Shown: in pieces, positions 31,904 to 45,617 of the stretch | How positions within the stretch are numbered: position 1 is the first letter of the stretch | Layout of the letters: each line of letters begins with the position of its first letter | Assembly (NCBI RefSeq): GCF_019393635.1 | Contig: NC_057862.1 | Coordinates: 678,806,314-678,870,313 of the forward strand | DNA: 64,000 nt | Source: Dromiciops gliroides | Taxonomy: Eukaryota > Chordata > Mammalia > Microbiotheria > Microbiotheriidae | Reading direction: 5' to 3' | Position numbers and translations under genes: made by a program | The notes under the pieces: model-generated | Database searches by the model: none | Seen by the model: only the letters and a program-made list of their open reading frames with translations | What the model was told of the DNA's origin: nothing

Positions 31904-33030
31904 CACCCCGACCCTCACCCTGACCTCCTCCTGCAGGAAAGGGGGCTTTGGGAGCCGCCCCCCCACCTCATTCCCCATCCTGAGCGGAGCATCTGACCTC
32001 CCTGCTCCCCAGTCTGGCTGCCCAGGGAGCAGGTGGTGGGCAGGACCCCAGGCCCAGGCAGAGGGGGAGCTTTGTGTGCAAAGCTGGGGACCTTGGGCCT
32101 GTGGTGCAGCCCAGGTGGGGGCCAGGCCCTCCCCTTGAGAGCATTCCAGTTGGGGGCCAGGATTGGCCACAGGCTCTTGGAACTCCTGCCCACCCCAGCC
32201 CTTGTTGGTGTATTTATTTGGGAACCAAGCTGAGTTATTGGACGCTCTCCATGTGGGGGTGTCCTGGCCCTCCCCAGCCGCAGGGAAGGCCGCTTGGCCC
32301 TCCGGGGCATGGCTGCGGGCCTGTTCTGCTGGGCAGGGCTCCCCTCCCTCCCTCCCTGCCTGCCTGTGGGCTCCTCAGCCCTTCCCCAAGCCCTCAGAAT
32401 CTCATCTTGTGCCTTTTCTTCCCTGCCTGGGCAGGGCTGGGGCTTGGACCCTTTCCCAGGAAGGGGAGGAGCGGGCCCTGCAGACAACTGGGGGCGAGCA
32501 CTAGGTCTTCTCCTGGGGAGGGGGGAGCCCCTGTTTGCCTGCCCCCCCCCCCCAGCCAAGTTTGGAGACCATTTGTACTGAGCCTCCAGCCTCGGGCACT
32601 TCGGGGAGCTTGTGTTCCTGCAAGGCCCTTCTCCTTCCCACCTTTGGTGCTGTGTGTGCAGACTCGGTAACAGCTGGGACCGAGGGAAGTGAGCAGTCTT
32701 CCGGGACCGAGGAGGGCAGTGGAGACCCCCTAAAGGGGCTAGGGTGGCTCCACCTGGGGCTCTCCATCCGGCCTCCCCAAGGATCTAAACAGTGCCTGCC
32801 CCTCGCTTGGGCTTAGGGGGGGCCGTTCATTGGTCTGGGCCATCTGCCTCCGCCCCAGGGCTCTTACTCCTTATGCCAGGTGAAAGGAATGTGTGCTCTC
32901 TCCCCCCTGCCCCCCACCCTGAGGGGCCATGTCACATGACCTTCCCCCCCCCACCTGGTGCTCATGCCATGCTGACCACCACCCTACCCTACTGTTCAGT
33001 GTTCTCAATAAACCGTGACTGGTGAACAGG
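31904..33030 (+). other. SMYD5: SMYD5 3' UTR
   Basis: Repeat-poor GC-rich sequence from the stop to just beyond the poly(A) signal, with no intron signals needed. About 1.1 kb. Confidence 0.75.
33007..33012 (+). terminator. SMYD5: SMYD5 poly(A) signal
   Basis: AATAAA about 1.1 kb after the stop, followed by a 'gtgactggtg' GU-rich element. Confidence 0.8.
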
Positions 33031-34033
33031 CCCGGCCCCTCTGTATGGTTGAGAGAGGAGCTGGGGTCAGTTTGTCCCGGCCTCCCATGGGCCCCCACCC
33101 TTCACCCCCCTATCCAGCTTTTTCCTGGAGGCTGGGGGACTGTGGCAGGAACCACAGCTTTTCAGAGCATCATGGGGTTTGCAAAGTGCCTGTGGCACAG
33201 GATTTGCACTTCCCAACAACCTCGGGAGCAGAGAATGGGTGTCATTGTCCCCCCTTCAGTCAGCGTGGCTGACTTTCCCAAGGTCATGCAGGTGGGAGGG
33301 GTTGAGGATCTAAGGTCATCCCCCCCCATGCCTCTTGGCTCCTCCAGGGGCATTCTACCTTGGTAGAAAGCTTTTACCCTGAGACCCAGAGGGGGCCTTC
33401 CCATCATGCCCTGCCCACTCCCTAGTAACTGGCATTCATAGGTAGTCCTCTGCCCCATAGAGTCTCTCAGTGACCTTGTGAACTCAGGAATTCTCCTTTT
33501 ACAAATGAGGAAGGTGAGGCAGGCAGGAGCTGTTGGGCACTGCCAAACACTAGTTTGGGCCAGAGGCCAGATTCAAAGGCAGCCCCAGGCCCCAGTCTGA
33601 GGGTCTGTTGGGCACAGGCTGGGAAGCCTTAGCGGGTATAGGAGAAAGCAGTTCTACTGAACCCGAGAAAGGTTTGGTGGGGTTTTTTTTGTTTTTTTTT
33701 TTAGTGAGGCAATTGGGGTTAAGTGACTTGCCCAGAGTCACTCAGCTAGTAAGTGTTAAGTGTCTGAGGCCAGATTTGAACTCGGGTCCTCCTGACTTCA
33801 GGGCCGGTGCTCTATCCACTGCGCCACCTAGCTGCCCCATTTGGTTGGGTTTTAAACATGATTCTGCTCTTGTCTCCTGTACCTGCTGAAGGTCCCTGGG
33901 GAAGTGAGGGGCTGGCCACCACACACACCAGGAGTCTGGACACCTCCCTTTCCCTCTCAGACTAGAGGCCTGGGGGCTCTGACAGCTTTTGAGAGGCAGA
34001 TAATTAACCACATCCCTACAAATCTAGGAAGGC
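33013..34033. other. Gap between convergent SMYD5 and PRADC1
   Basis: About 1 kb with an antisense MIR-like piece at about 33150-33320 and a WSINE1-like SINE at about 33680-33838. Nothing else recognised. Confidence 0.7.
33680..33838 (-). repeat. WSINE1-like SINE
   Basis: Antisense copy with a T-tail and an intact head 'cgccacctagctgcccc'. Confidence 0.88.
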
Positions 34034-34039
34034 TTTATT
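34034..34039 (-). terminator. PRADC1: PRADC1 poly(A) signal
   Basis: TTTATT on the plus strand, that is AATAAA on the minus strand, 380 bp beyond the PRADC1 stop. Confidence 0.8.
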
Positions 34040-34418
34040 GTGCTAACAGTGGTGGCTGCCCAGGGGGGTGAGGGAAGGGGCTTCCCCCTTTGTTCCTCCC
34101 TCAGCAGAACAGCACTGTTCTCTGCCCCCACCTCCCTGGTCCCTTAGCCCCACCCAGCCTGTGACTGGTCCAGCCCATGGCATCTCTGGGCACTGTCCCC
34201 CAGAGGCCTGGGACCTTGGGTGAGGCAGGGTATGGAGAGAAGAGGTCAGTGGTACATCTGTTTAGCCAAGGCAGAGGATGGGAGCCCCCTTTTCACTCAG
34301 CATGTCCCAGGCTCCCTTCCCCCAGTGCTGGCTGGCCTCAAGCAGCGGAAGCTAGAGGCTCTGGCGCCTCCTTTTCTCCCAGTGCAGAGTCTTGAGGTCG
34401 GGGGACCCGGTGTCTCTT

Positions 34419-38111
<3,693 letters not shown>

Positions 38112-38560
38112 CTCGGGCGGGCCGGAGACACTCGCTCCCGGGGCCGCCGCCGCCGCCTCCAGACCGCGCGCCTCCTGACAGCTGTTCCGGTCGGCCCGCC
38201 CCCGGCCCCCGCTGCCTACGTTCATTGGAGGACCGAGTGCGAGGTCTGATTGGGAAGAACACCCGTCGATAGACCGTCTCCTCCCGCCCCCTTCACTTTA
38301 TTGGTTACTGAGGAAGACGCCTAGGGATGATTGGGTTCAATGCCTTTCAATATCCTCTGTTCCCGCCTCCTGCCCCCACCTTCTTTCACCGATCTCCTAC
38401 GCCCTATGCTCATTGGCGACAGCGAGTAGCGTGAGTGAGAGCTGATTGGTGAAAATGGTTGTCAACAGCCTAGTACTTTCGGAGCCTCCTCTGGCCGTTG
38501 TCCCGAGCCATTGGGGAAGGGGAGCGGGACTGAGATCTGATTGGGCCCAAGTCTCACCTT
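38112..38560 (-). promoter_or_regulatory. PRADC1: PRADC1 promoter with CCAAT-box array
   Basis: CpG-rich sequence just upstream of the start, then eight ATTGG (CCAAT on the minus strand) at 38224, 38249, 38300, 38330, 38412, 38445, 38510 and 38540. All face the same way and four read TGATTGG. No TATA box was seen. NF-Y binding is inferred from the motif. Confidence 0.7.
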
Positions 38561-38941
38561 GGCTCCTCCCCACGCCTCTACAACTTTGTTCGGGATTACC
38601 AACGCATCCCGAATAAACGGGAAGCAGGAAATTGCGCCAGGAGCTCACGGGGAGGATTGCGTTTCTTTCACACTTTAAGGTTCCCCAAACATCGTGTCCT
38701 GGCCTGGGACAGCAGGGGACGGGGGGAAGAGTCAGCTGAATGGTCCCTTCCGAGGTCAACGAGTTTCGGAGTACTAAGAGCCTAGAGTGGAAGCTATTGA
38801 CTGGCATGTGTACTACCCCCTTCCCCTTGCCCTGCTTTGTTACGTACCCAATTCCTATTCCCGCTGATAAATTGGCCCCCAGAAGATGGCCACTTCTTCA
38901 CCTCAGGGTCCTAGGAATACCCCTGAAGGATTGGGGTGTCT

Positions 38942-39098
38942 TGGGGCAGGTAGGTGGCACAGTGGATAGAGCACCGGACCTGGAGTCAAGAGTACCCGAG
39001 TTCAAATTCGGCTCAGACACTTGACACTAGCTATGTGACCCTGAGCAAGTCACTTAACCCTCATTGCCCACTCTACCCCCCCCCCCAAAAAAAAGGTT
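38942..39098 (+). repeat. WSINE1-like SINE
   Basis: Sense copy with head 'ggcaggtaggtggcacagtg' and a C-run/A-tail. Confidence 0.85.
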
Positions 39099-39136
39099 TG
39101 AGGAGAAAATTGTAGGATCTTAGGTCTAGACATTGA

Positions 39137-40090
39137 TGTAGGAGGTGAAAAAGGGGTTAACAGAAAAACCTAAGACCCAAGCTCTAATTCTGATATGAGC
39201 TCTAAAAGGGATTCAGACCTCAGTTAATAGATAACTTACAAGTCAGGATGCTAGGTTCTCTTACCCACAGTAATCAGTACCCATAACGGGAACATAAAGG
39301 GGCAGGTCATAGAACAATGATAAAATGACAAACTATAGAAATTTAGATTAGAAATAAATGATAAATGAAGATATTTTGAAACTAGCCATGGGAACCAGAA
39401 AGAGACATGTTCAGAAAAGGCCAAATTTGTCCCCAGATTCACCTTATGATGTGTAAACCCCCAAAACACACCTCCATGAAAAAAGGTACCCACCTCGGGG
39501 GTTGGCTTAGGACCCCAAGAACTCTAAATTAGGATAAGCCCTCCCCTGTACCTCCCCCAAATAGAGATTATTATATTGAGACTAATAATCAATTTATCCA
39601 CACTATAAATATAACTGTCTTTCCTTTCCCTACTGGAGAGTGTGATGAATTAATGAGATTTAGCAGATACTCAAAGACCCACCTGGAGATTAATCTAGAC
39701 TGATTGAATCCAGTGAGAGTGATTGACTGCTGATTAAGCCTACTTCAAATTAACTGGATTGTAATCACAACTGGAGAACACCTTCAGAACCAATGGATTT
39801 GGATGATGCCAACCAATCAGCTTGAAGCAGTGTGTAAGGACCGCCTCTGTTCCAGAATTATAAAAAGCTTCCACAGTCAGCTTGCTGGACAGTTTCTGAT
39901 TAAAGCAGGCTCCTGGAGGAGGACTTGAGGAAGAACCCAACCAGGCTGGAACTCTATGCGAGATAGGCTTTTTCTTAACTTTCTGAACTCCTTGTGAACA
40001 CTTGCATGCTTTAATAAATGTTTAATGCCCAAAGACTGGTGCTGAAGCTTCTAATTTAAGGTGACCACAATTTAGATTTTAAACATCACA
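39137..40090 (+). mobile_element. Probable solo LTR of an endogenous retrovirus
   Basis: About 950 bp of AT-rich sequence with an LTR-like order of parts on the plus strand: a long U3-like part, a CCAAT box near 39812, a TATA-like element near 39858, a poly(A) signal near 40013 and a U5-like end close to 40090. No internal retroviral region adjoins it, so it looks like a solo LTR fossil. The ends are approximate because I could not settle a target duplication. The family is unknown to me. Young SINEs nearby do not interrupt it. Confidence 0.5.
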
Positions 40091-40224
40091 AGAGATACAT
40101 TTCCACTTCTCTGGTTCTCCCCCCGTGGTCACTCACAGTATTGCAATAAAACTTGGGAAACTGAGTCACTGAGTCTTGTAATTCTTTTGGGATGACTCAC
40201 AATCTATTTGACCCTAATTCCATC

Positions 40225-40400
40225 CCACATCAGACATGAAAGGGACCTTGGAAATCATAGACTCACCTTAGAGGTGAGGAAACTGAGGCAAACAGATGAA
40301 GTGACTTGCCCAGGAACTTATAGTTTGTATCTGAGGCAGGATTTGAGTCCTGGTCTTCCTTCAAATCCACACTGCTGCCCTGGAGTGGGAGAGGCAGTTC
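40225..40400 (-). repeat. MIR-like SINE
   Basis: 'agaggtgaggaaactgaggcaaaca', 'gtgacttgcccagg' and 'gtatctgaggcaggatttgag', the antisense MIR pattern. Confidence 0.7.
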
Positions 40401-41094
40401 ATTAAGGAGGAGTCAAAAGCTCTTCCCCCTTCAGGGAGGGCTTGTAATGGACCCAGTCACCATAGGATTGTGACTTCCTCTAGCTCTGTTTAGCAGCCAG
40501 TGATGGTGATAATGGGAGTTATTATCCAGGGCTTGGGTCCAGCAAGGACCAGAGAGCCAGAGATTTAAGCATACATAGTGTGTAGTTGTTCAACTGACTC
40601 ATTAAGGGGTCCAGATTGCTAAGGGAAGACACTTGTCAGAGCAGGAGGGTTGTGGCCAACTAACGTACTGATGTGTTCAGTGATGAGAAGTCATCATGAG
40701 GACAAGGAAAAGGTTTAAGAGGAGTGAGGCCTAGGAAGAAATGGAATGAGAGGAGAATATGGTTAGATAAAGGAATTTCAGAGTTCTCCATAATTGGATG
40801 GTGTCCTGGAGAGAAGAGAGTATCAAAGAAAAGAAGGTGATCAGCAGTGTGAAAGGCTGCAGAGAGAGAGGTCAAGGAGAATGAGGATGGAGAAAGGGCT
40901 ATTGGCAACTAAGATCACTGGCAGCTTTGGAGAGGGCATTTTTGGTAGCATGATGAGGTTGGAAGCCATGCTGTAAAGGGTTAAGAAGAGAGAGAAAGTG
41001 AAAGCACTTTGTTGTTGACGATCTTTTGAGAACTTTTAGCTAGAGAAGGCAGAAGAGATATAAAAGGACAGGAGAAGGGTCAAGTAAGAGGGGT

Positions 41095-41262
41095 TTTTTT
41101 TGTTGTTGTTTGTTTGTTTGTTTTTGCGGGGCAATGGGGGTTAAGTGACTTGCCCAGGGTCACACAGCTAGCAAGTGTCAAGTGTCTGAGGCTGGATTTG
41201 AACTCAGGTATTTCTGAATCCAGAGCCGGTGCTTTATCCACTGCACAACCTAGCTGCCCCCA
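41095..41262 (-). repeat. WSINE1-like SINE
   Basis: Antisense copy with a (TTTG)n/T tail and the head at 'ctagctgcccc'. Confidence 0.87.
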
Positions 41263-41356
41263 AGTGAGAGTTTTTTGAGGATGGGAGAGACAAAGGCATG
41301 TTTGTATGCAAAAGAGAAGGAACCAGTAGAGGAGAGATTGAAAATAAGTGAAAGAG

Positions 41357-41525
41357 GGGGCAGCTAGGTGGCACAGTGGATAAAGCACCAGCCCTGGATT
41401 CAGGAGGACCTGAGTTCAAATCCAGCCTCAGATACTTAACACTTACTAGCTGTGTGACTCCTGGGCAAGTCACTTAACCCTCATTGCTCCACATAAACAA
41501 AACAAAACAAAACAAGTTATAAAAA
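41357..41525 (+). repeat. WSINE1-like SINE
   Basis: Sense copy with an (AAAAC)n tail. The target 'agtgaaagag' is repeated on both sides. Confidence 0.88.
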
Positions 41526-41794
41526 AAAGAAAAGTGAAAGAGTGGGGATGACAGAGGGAACCATCTTTTGGTGGTGAAGGGATGGAATGGGATCAACTGA
41601 ACAAGTAGAGGGGTTAGTCTTGGCAAGGAGTGAGGAGACCTCATCATGGGAGACAAAGGTGGAAGAGGAAAGAGGGGCAGAGGGGACCTGGGTCAGAGGG
41701 GACCTGGCTGTGAAGAGATGAGGAAGAGGGGAGGAGAGGGAACTCATGACATCTCAAACTCAACATTTCTGAAACATCTATCTTTTGTTTTTTA

Positions 41795-41946
41795 ATTATT
41801 ATTTTTTTTTTAGTGAGGCAATTGGGTTAAGTGACTTGCCCAGGGTCACACAGCTAATAAGTGTTAAGTGTCTTAGGCCTGATTTGAACTCAGGTACTCC
41901 TGACTCCAGGGTCAGTGCTTTATCCACTGCGCCACCTAGCTGCCCC
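41795..41946 (-). repeat. WSINE1-like SINE, first of a pair
   Basis: Antisense copy bounded by 'ctatctttt' on both sides. Confidence 0.88.
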
Positions 41947-41959
41947 ACACTATCTTTTC

Positions 41960-42118
41960 TTTTTCTTTTTCTTTTTTTTTTTTTGCGGGGCAATGGGGGT
42001 TAAGTGACTTGCCCAGGGTCACACAGCTAGTAAGTGTCAAGTGTCTGAGGCTGGATTTGAACTCAGGTCCTCCTGAATCCAGGGTCAGTGCTTTATCCAC
42101 TGCGCCACCTAGCTGCCC
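41960..42118 (-). repeat. WSINE1-like SINE, second of a pair
   Basis: Antisense copy bounded by 'cacactatcttttct' on both sides, the same target as its neighbour. Confidence 0.9.
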
Positions 42119-42346
42119 CACACTATCTTTTCTTAACCCATCTCTATTCCCAACTTTCCTATTTCTGCTCACAGCAACGCCATCCTCCTGCTCACCCAGG
42201 TTCAGTCCTGTTCTCTTTTTACTCATCCTCACCTCATACAATCAGCCACCAGATTTAGCTGTTCCTACTTCCACAACATCTATATTCATATATATTCTTC
42301 TCTTTACTCACGCAGCCACCACTCAAATTTAAACCACCTCTCACAT

Positions 42347-42610
42347 GAGGCAGCTAAGTGAGGCAATGGATAGAGTGCCGGGCTTGGAGTCAGGAAGACT
42401 CATCTTCCCGAGCTGAAATTCAACCTCAGACACTCACTAGCTGTGTGACCCTGGTCAAGTCACTAAACCCTGTCTGCCTCAGTTTCCTCATCTGTAAAGT
42501 GGGGATAATAATAGCACCTTTCTCTCAGGGTTGTTGTGAGGATCAAATGAGATCGTAATTATAAATTATTTAACATAACACCTGGCACATAGTAGGTGCT
42601 TAATGTTTAT
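42347..42610 (+). repeat. Mar1/MIR-like SINE
   Basis: Head 'aggcagctaagtgaggcaatggat', core 'gtgtgaccctggtcaagtca', tail 'cagtttcctcatctgtaaag' and 'gttgttgtgaggatcaaatg'. Confidence 0.75.
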
Positions 42611-42775
42611 TTCCTTCCTTCTTCTCACCAGGACTATTGCAATGGCCTCCTGGGTGGTGTCTCAATCTCTTCTCCATTCCAGTCCCTCATGCACATAGCT
42701 ACCAAGATGATTTTTCTAACCTAGGTCTGATCATGTCATTTAACATACACTCGAACGTGCACACACGAGAGAGCT

Positions 42776-42824
42776 CGCGTGCGCGCGTGCACGCGCACGC
42801 ACACACACACACACACACACACAC
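42776..42824. repeat. (CG)n/(CA)n alternating microsatellite
   Basis: 49 bp of unbroken purine-pyrimidine alternation, CG-rich at the left and (CA)n at the right. Confidence 0.95.
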
Positions 42825-43168
42825 TCAGATGAAGTGCCCCTTCTCCCCAGCCCCCAGCAGCTAGTACCTTCCCCTCCAAGATTATTTCCCATTTATCTCC
42901 TCTCTCTGTGTTATGTACAAACCTAAATATGTGCATGTCGTCTTCTCCATTAGAATGCAAGCTCTTTGTGGATAGAAACTATTGTCTTTCTGTCTCTGTA
43001 TCCCCAGGGTCTAAAACAGGGTCTGGTGTATAGTAGACATGTTAATGCTTTCTGATATGGTTCATGTATTGATTAGGGTTCCTTGGGAAGAGCTTATAGC
43101 TTGCAAGTTAGCCTTTATAAGTTGTCACAGCAAGCCCTTCCCAAATGATAAGAGTAATCTAATCAGCG

Positions 43169-43315
43169 TAGGGCAGCTAGGTGGCGCAGTGGATAAAGCA
43201 CCGGCCCTGGAATCAGGAGGACCTGAGTTCAAATCCAGCTCAGACACTTAACACTTACTAGCTGTGTGACCCTGGGCAAGTCACTTAACCCCAATTGCCT
43301 CACTTAAAAAAAAAG
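43169..43315 (+). repeat. WSINE1-like SINE
   Basis: Sense copy with an A-tail. 'agtaatc' and 'atcagc' recur at both flanks. Confidence 0.87.
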
Positions 43316-43319
43316 TAAT

Positions 43320-43465
43320 CAGCATTTATATACTGCTTTAAGGTTTGGAGAACACTTCCATACATGATCTCATTTGAACTTCACTGACCATTTTACAGAT
43401 GAAGAAATTAAGTCTCAGGGAGATAGCCTGACTTGTCCAGGGTAACACAGCTAGTAAGTTCCAGA
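43320..43465 (-). repeat. MIR-like SINE
   Basis: 'tttatatactgctttaaggt', 'cattttacagatgaagaaat' and 'gtccagggtaacacagctag', the antisense MIR pattern. Confidence 0.65.
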
Positions 43466-43639
43466 GATGCAAGGATCTCCTGAGACCAAGACAACAAAGC
43501 CAGTTCCTTCCAATACATCAGACAGCAAATAGCAACAGTGCTGGCTTTGGAGTCAGAGGCCATAGGTTGAAATTCCTCTCCTGATATTTATTCCTTCATG
43601 TATCATTGAGTACGTCACTTCCTCAGTTTCATTTTTTGG

Positions 43640-43783
43640 TTTTTTTTTGCGGGGCAATGGGGGTTAAGTGACTTGCTCAGGGTCACACAGCTAGTAAGTG
43701 TCAAGTGTCTGAGGCTGGATTTGAACTCAGGTCCTCCTGAATCCAGGGCTGGTGCTTTATCCACTGTGCCACCTAGCTGCCCC
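43640..43783 (-). repeat. WSINE1-like SINE
   Basis: Antisense copy flanked by the duplicated target 'tcagtttcatttt'. Confidence 0.88.
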
Positions 43784-43941
43784 TCTCAGTTTCATTTTTA
43801 AAAATGAGGAGTTTGACTAGATTAGGTTCAGATCACAGTTCCTAACCACCCCCCCCCTCTCTGTTTTGAGTTTCTCAGTTTGGTGAAGTCTATGGACTCC
43901 TCCTGAGAATCATATTTTTTAAATGCTTAAAAGAAAACACC

Positions 43942-44096
43942 TGGGGCAGCTAGGTGTCGCAGTGGATAGAGAACTGGCCCTGGAGTCAGGAGGACCTGAG
44001 TTCAAATCCGACCTCAGACACTTAACACTTACTGGCAGTGTGACCCTGGACAAAACACTTAACCCCAATTGCCTCACCCCCCCGCCCCAGAAAGGA
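43942..44096 (+). repeat. WSINE1-like SINE
   Basis: Sense copy flanked by the duplicated target 'aagaaaacacct'. Confidence 0.88.
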
Positions 44097-44189
44097 AAGA
44101 AAACACCTATGATTATCAAGGAAACCAATTATATTGAAATATAGTTATCAAGTAGTAAAAAAACCCAAAACAACAAAAAATGCCTACAA

Positions 44190-44560
44190 AATTAAGAAGA
44201 CTAATAATAATGATAACTATAACAAATTGTGGTACATGGGTGTAATAGGATGTTATTATGCTGTAAGAAATGATGGATATGATGAATACAGAGAAACATG
44301 AGAAGGCTTACAAGAACTGATGCAGTGACATTAGCAGAGCCAAGGAAGCAATCTATATAATGGCTACAATGTAAAAAGAGCAACAGTGATAAAGCAAATG
44401 TTATGAAATTAACAAAGAACAAGCAAGGCTCCAAAGGAGAAAAAAGATGCTTATAAAGTATAAGGTCCATGGGTATGAAACACTGTATATATTTTGGTTT
44501 TGATCAGTTTTGTTGATTTTTTTTCTTCCTCTTTTTCTTTAAAAATTATTATTCTTTGTT
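44190..44560 (+). repeat. Marsupial interspersed repeat fragment
   Basis: The 'ggtgtaataggatgttatta', 'tgatgaatacagagaaacatg' and 'gaactgatgcagtgacatta' text looks like the upstream part of the family seen at 2875-3340. I do not know its name. Confidence 0.4.
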
Positions 44561-44637
44561 ATTTGGGAGGGGGAGGAGGAGGTTTAGAGGGGACAAATTT
44601 AGGCAATGTAAAACAAAATCTATCAATAACAATCATT

Positions 44638-44790
44638 TATTTATTAGCTGTCCATTTAGTCATTCATTTATTTAGTTACTCATTTGCCTATTTATTCATT
44701 AACTTATTTATTTGTTCCTTTAATCATTCATTTGTTCTGTTTATGTATTCATTAATTTATTCATAATATATTTATTCATCCATTCCTCTT
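44638..44790. repeat. Degenerate (ATTTATTC)n AT-rich repeat
   Basis: About 150 bp of imperfect TCATTTATTTA-type units. Confidence 0.8.
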
Positions 44791-44794
44791 TCTC

Positions 44795-44941
44795 TCTCTC
44801 TTTTTTTTTTTTTTGCGGGTCAATGAGGGTTAAGTGACTTGCCCAAGATCACACAGCTAGTAAGTGTCAAGTGTGAGGCCACATTTGAACTCAGGTCGTC
44901 CTGAATCCAGGGCTTTATCCACTGTACCACCTTGCTGCCCC
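44795..44941 (-). repeat. WSINE1-like SINE
   Basis: Antisense copy with a TC/T-rich tail. It lacks a few internal bases relative to its relatives. Confidence 0.85.
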
Positions 44942-45369
44942 TAGGCAACATGTGTTTAAAATTAACTTTAAGCTTTTTCCAGTCTCTTAATTCTAGTTCT
45001 TCCACCATTTCCTATTTGCCCTTGTCCGTACATAATTGTTTGCTTGTTTTCTCCATTAGATTGTAAACTGCTTGAGGGCAGGAACTTTTACTTCTTTATA
45101 CAACCCCAGAGCTTAGTGCAGTCTTGGCATATAGTCATTTACTAAAATGATCATTGACCGACTTAAGTATTGAATTTTTTTTTCCAATTTTCAAGCATTC
45201 TTTTTTCTCCCCTCACCTCCCTCCCGTCCCGGAAAAAAGAAAAGAAAAACCAAACCCTTGTAACAAGTAAGTATAATCAAGCAAAACTCGTAACTGGCCA
45301 TGTCCAAAAAGAGTCTTTTTGCATATTTCGTCTAGGGAACAGATTCCAAGCCTCTCTGCCTGTGGAGCC

Positions 45370-45617
45370 TCTTCCTTCCCAGCGGAAGAGGGCGCGCGCC
45401 TAGAGGTCCGTGGAGCCCTTCTCTCCTTCGCTCGCGACTCTATGGAAGCTCCAACCATAGAGCCACAGGAGGGCCCCGCCCCTTGGCTCAGCGCATCCAA
45501 CGGCTTCGCGCCGAAGGTTCTGGGCCGCGCTGGCGCGCGAGGGATTGTGGGCCGCCGGAGGCTTCCAGAGTAGGGAGAGCAGCGGGCCACCGGAGGGCTC
45601 CCGATTCGCAGTCCAAG
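45370..45617 (+). promoter_or_regulatory. CCT7: CCT7 promoter / 5' UTR CpG island
   Basis: CpG density rises sharply at about 45385 and the island runs through exon 1 to about 46040, well into intron 1. No TATA box lies near the start. Long open frames on both strands here reflect GC-rich composition. Confidence 0.75.

Larger units (their letters stand above)
38600..45340. other. Repeat-filled PRADC1-CCT7 intergenic region
   Basis: About 6.7 kb between two CpG-rich promoters. It is made up mainly of WSINE1-like and MIR SINEs, a probable solo LTR and marsupial interspersed repeat tails. Between 40.4 and 41.0 kb I see purine-rich unique sequence with no recognisable gene. Confidence 0.75.
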
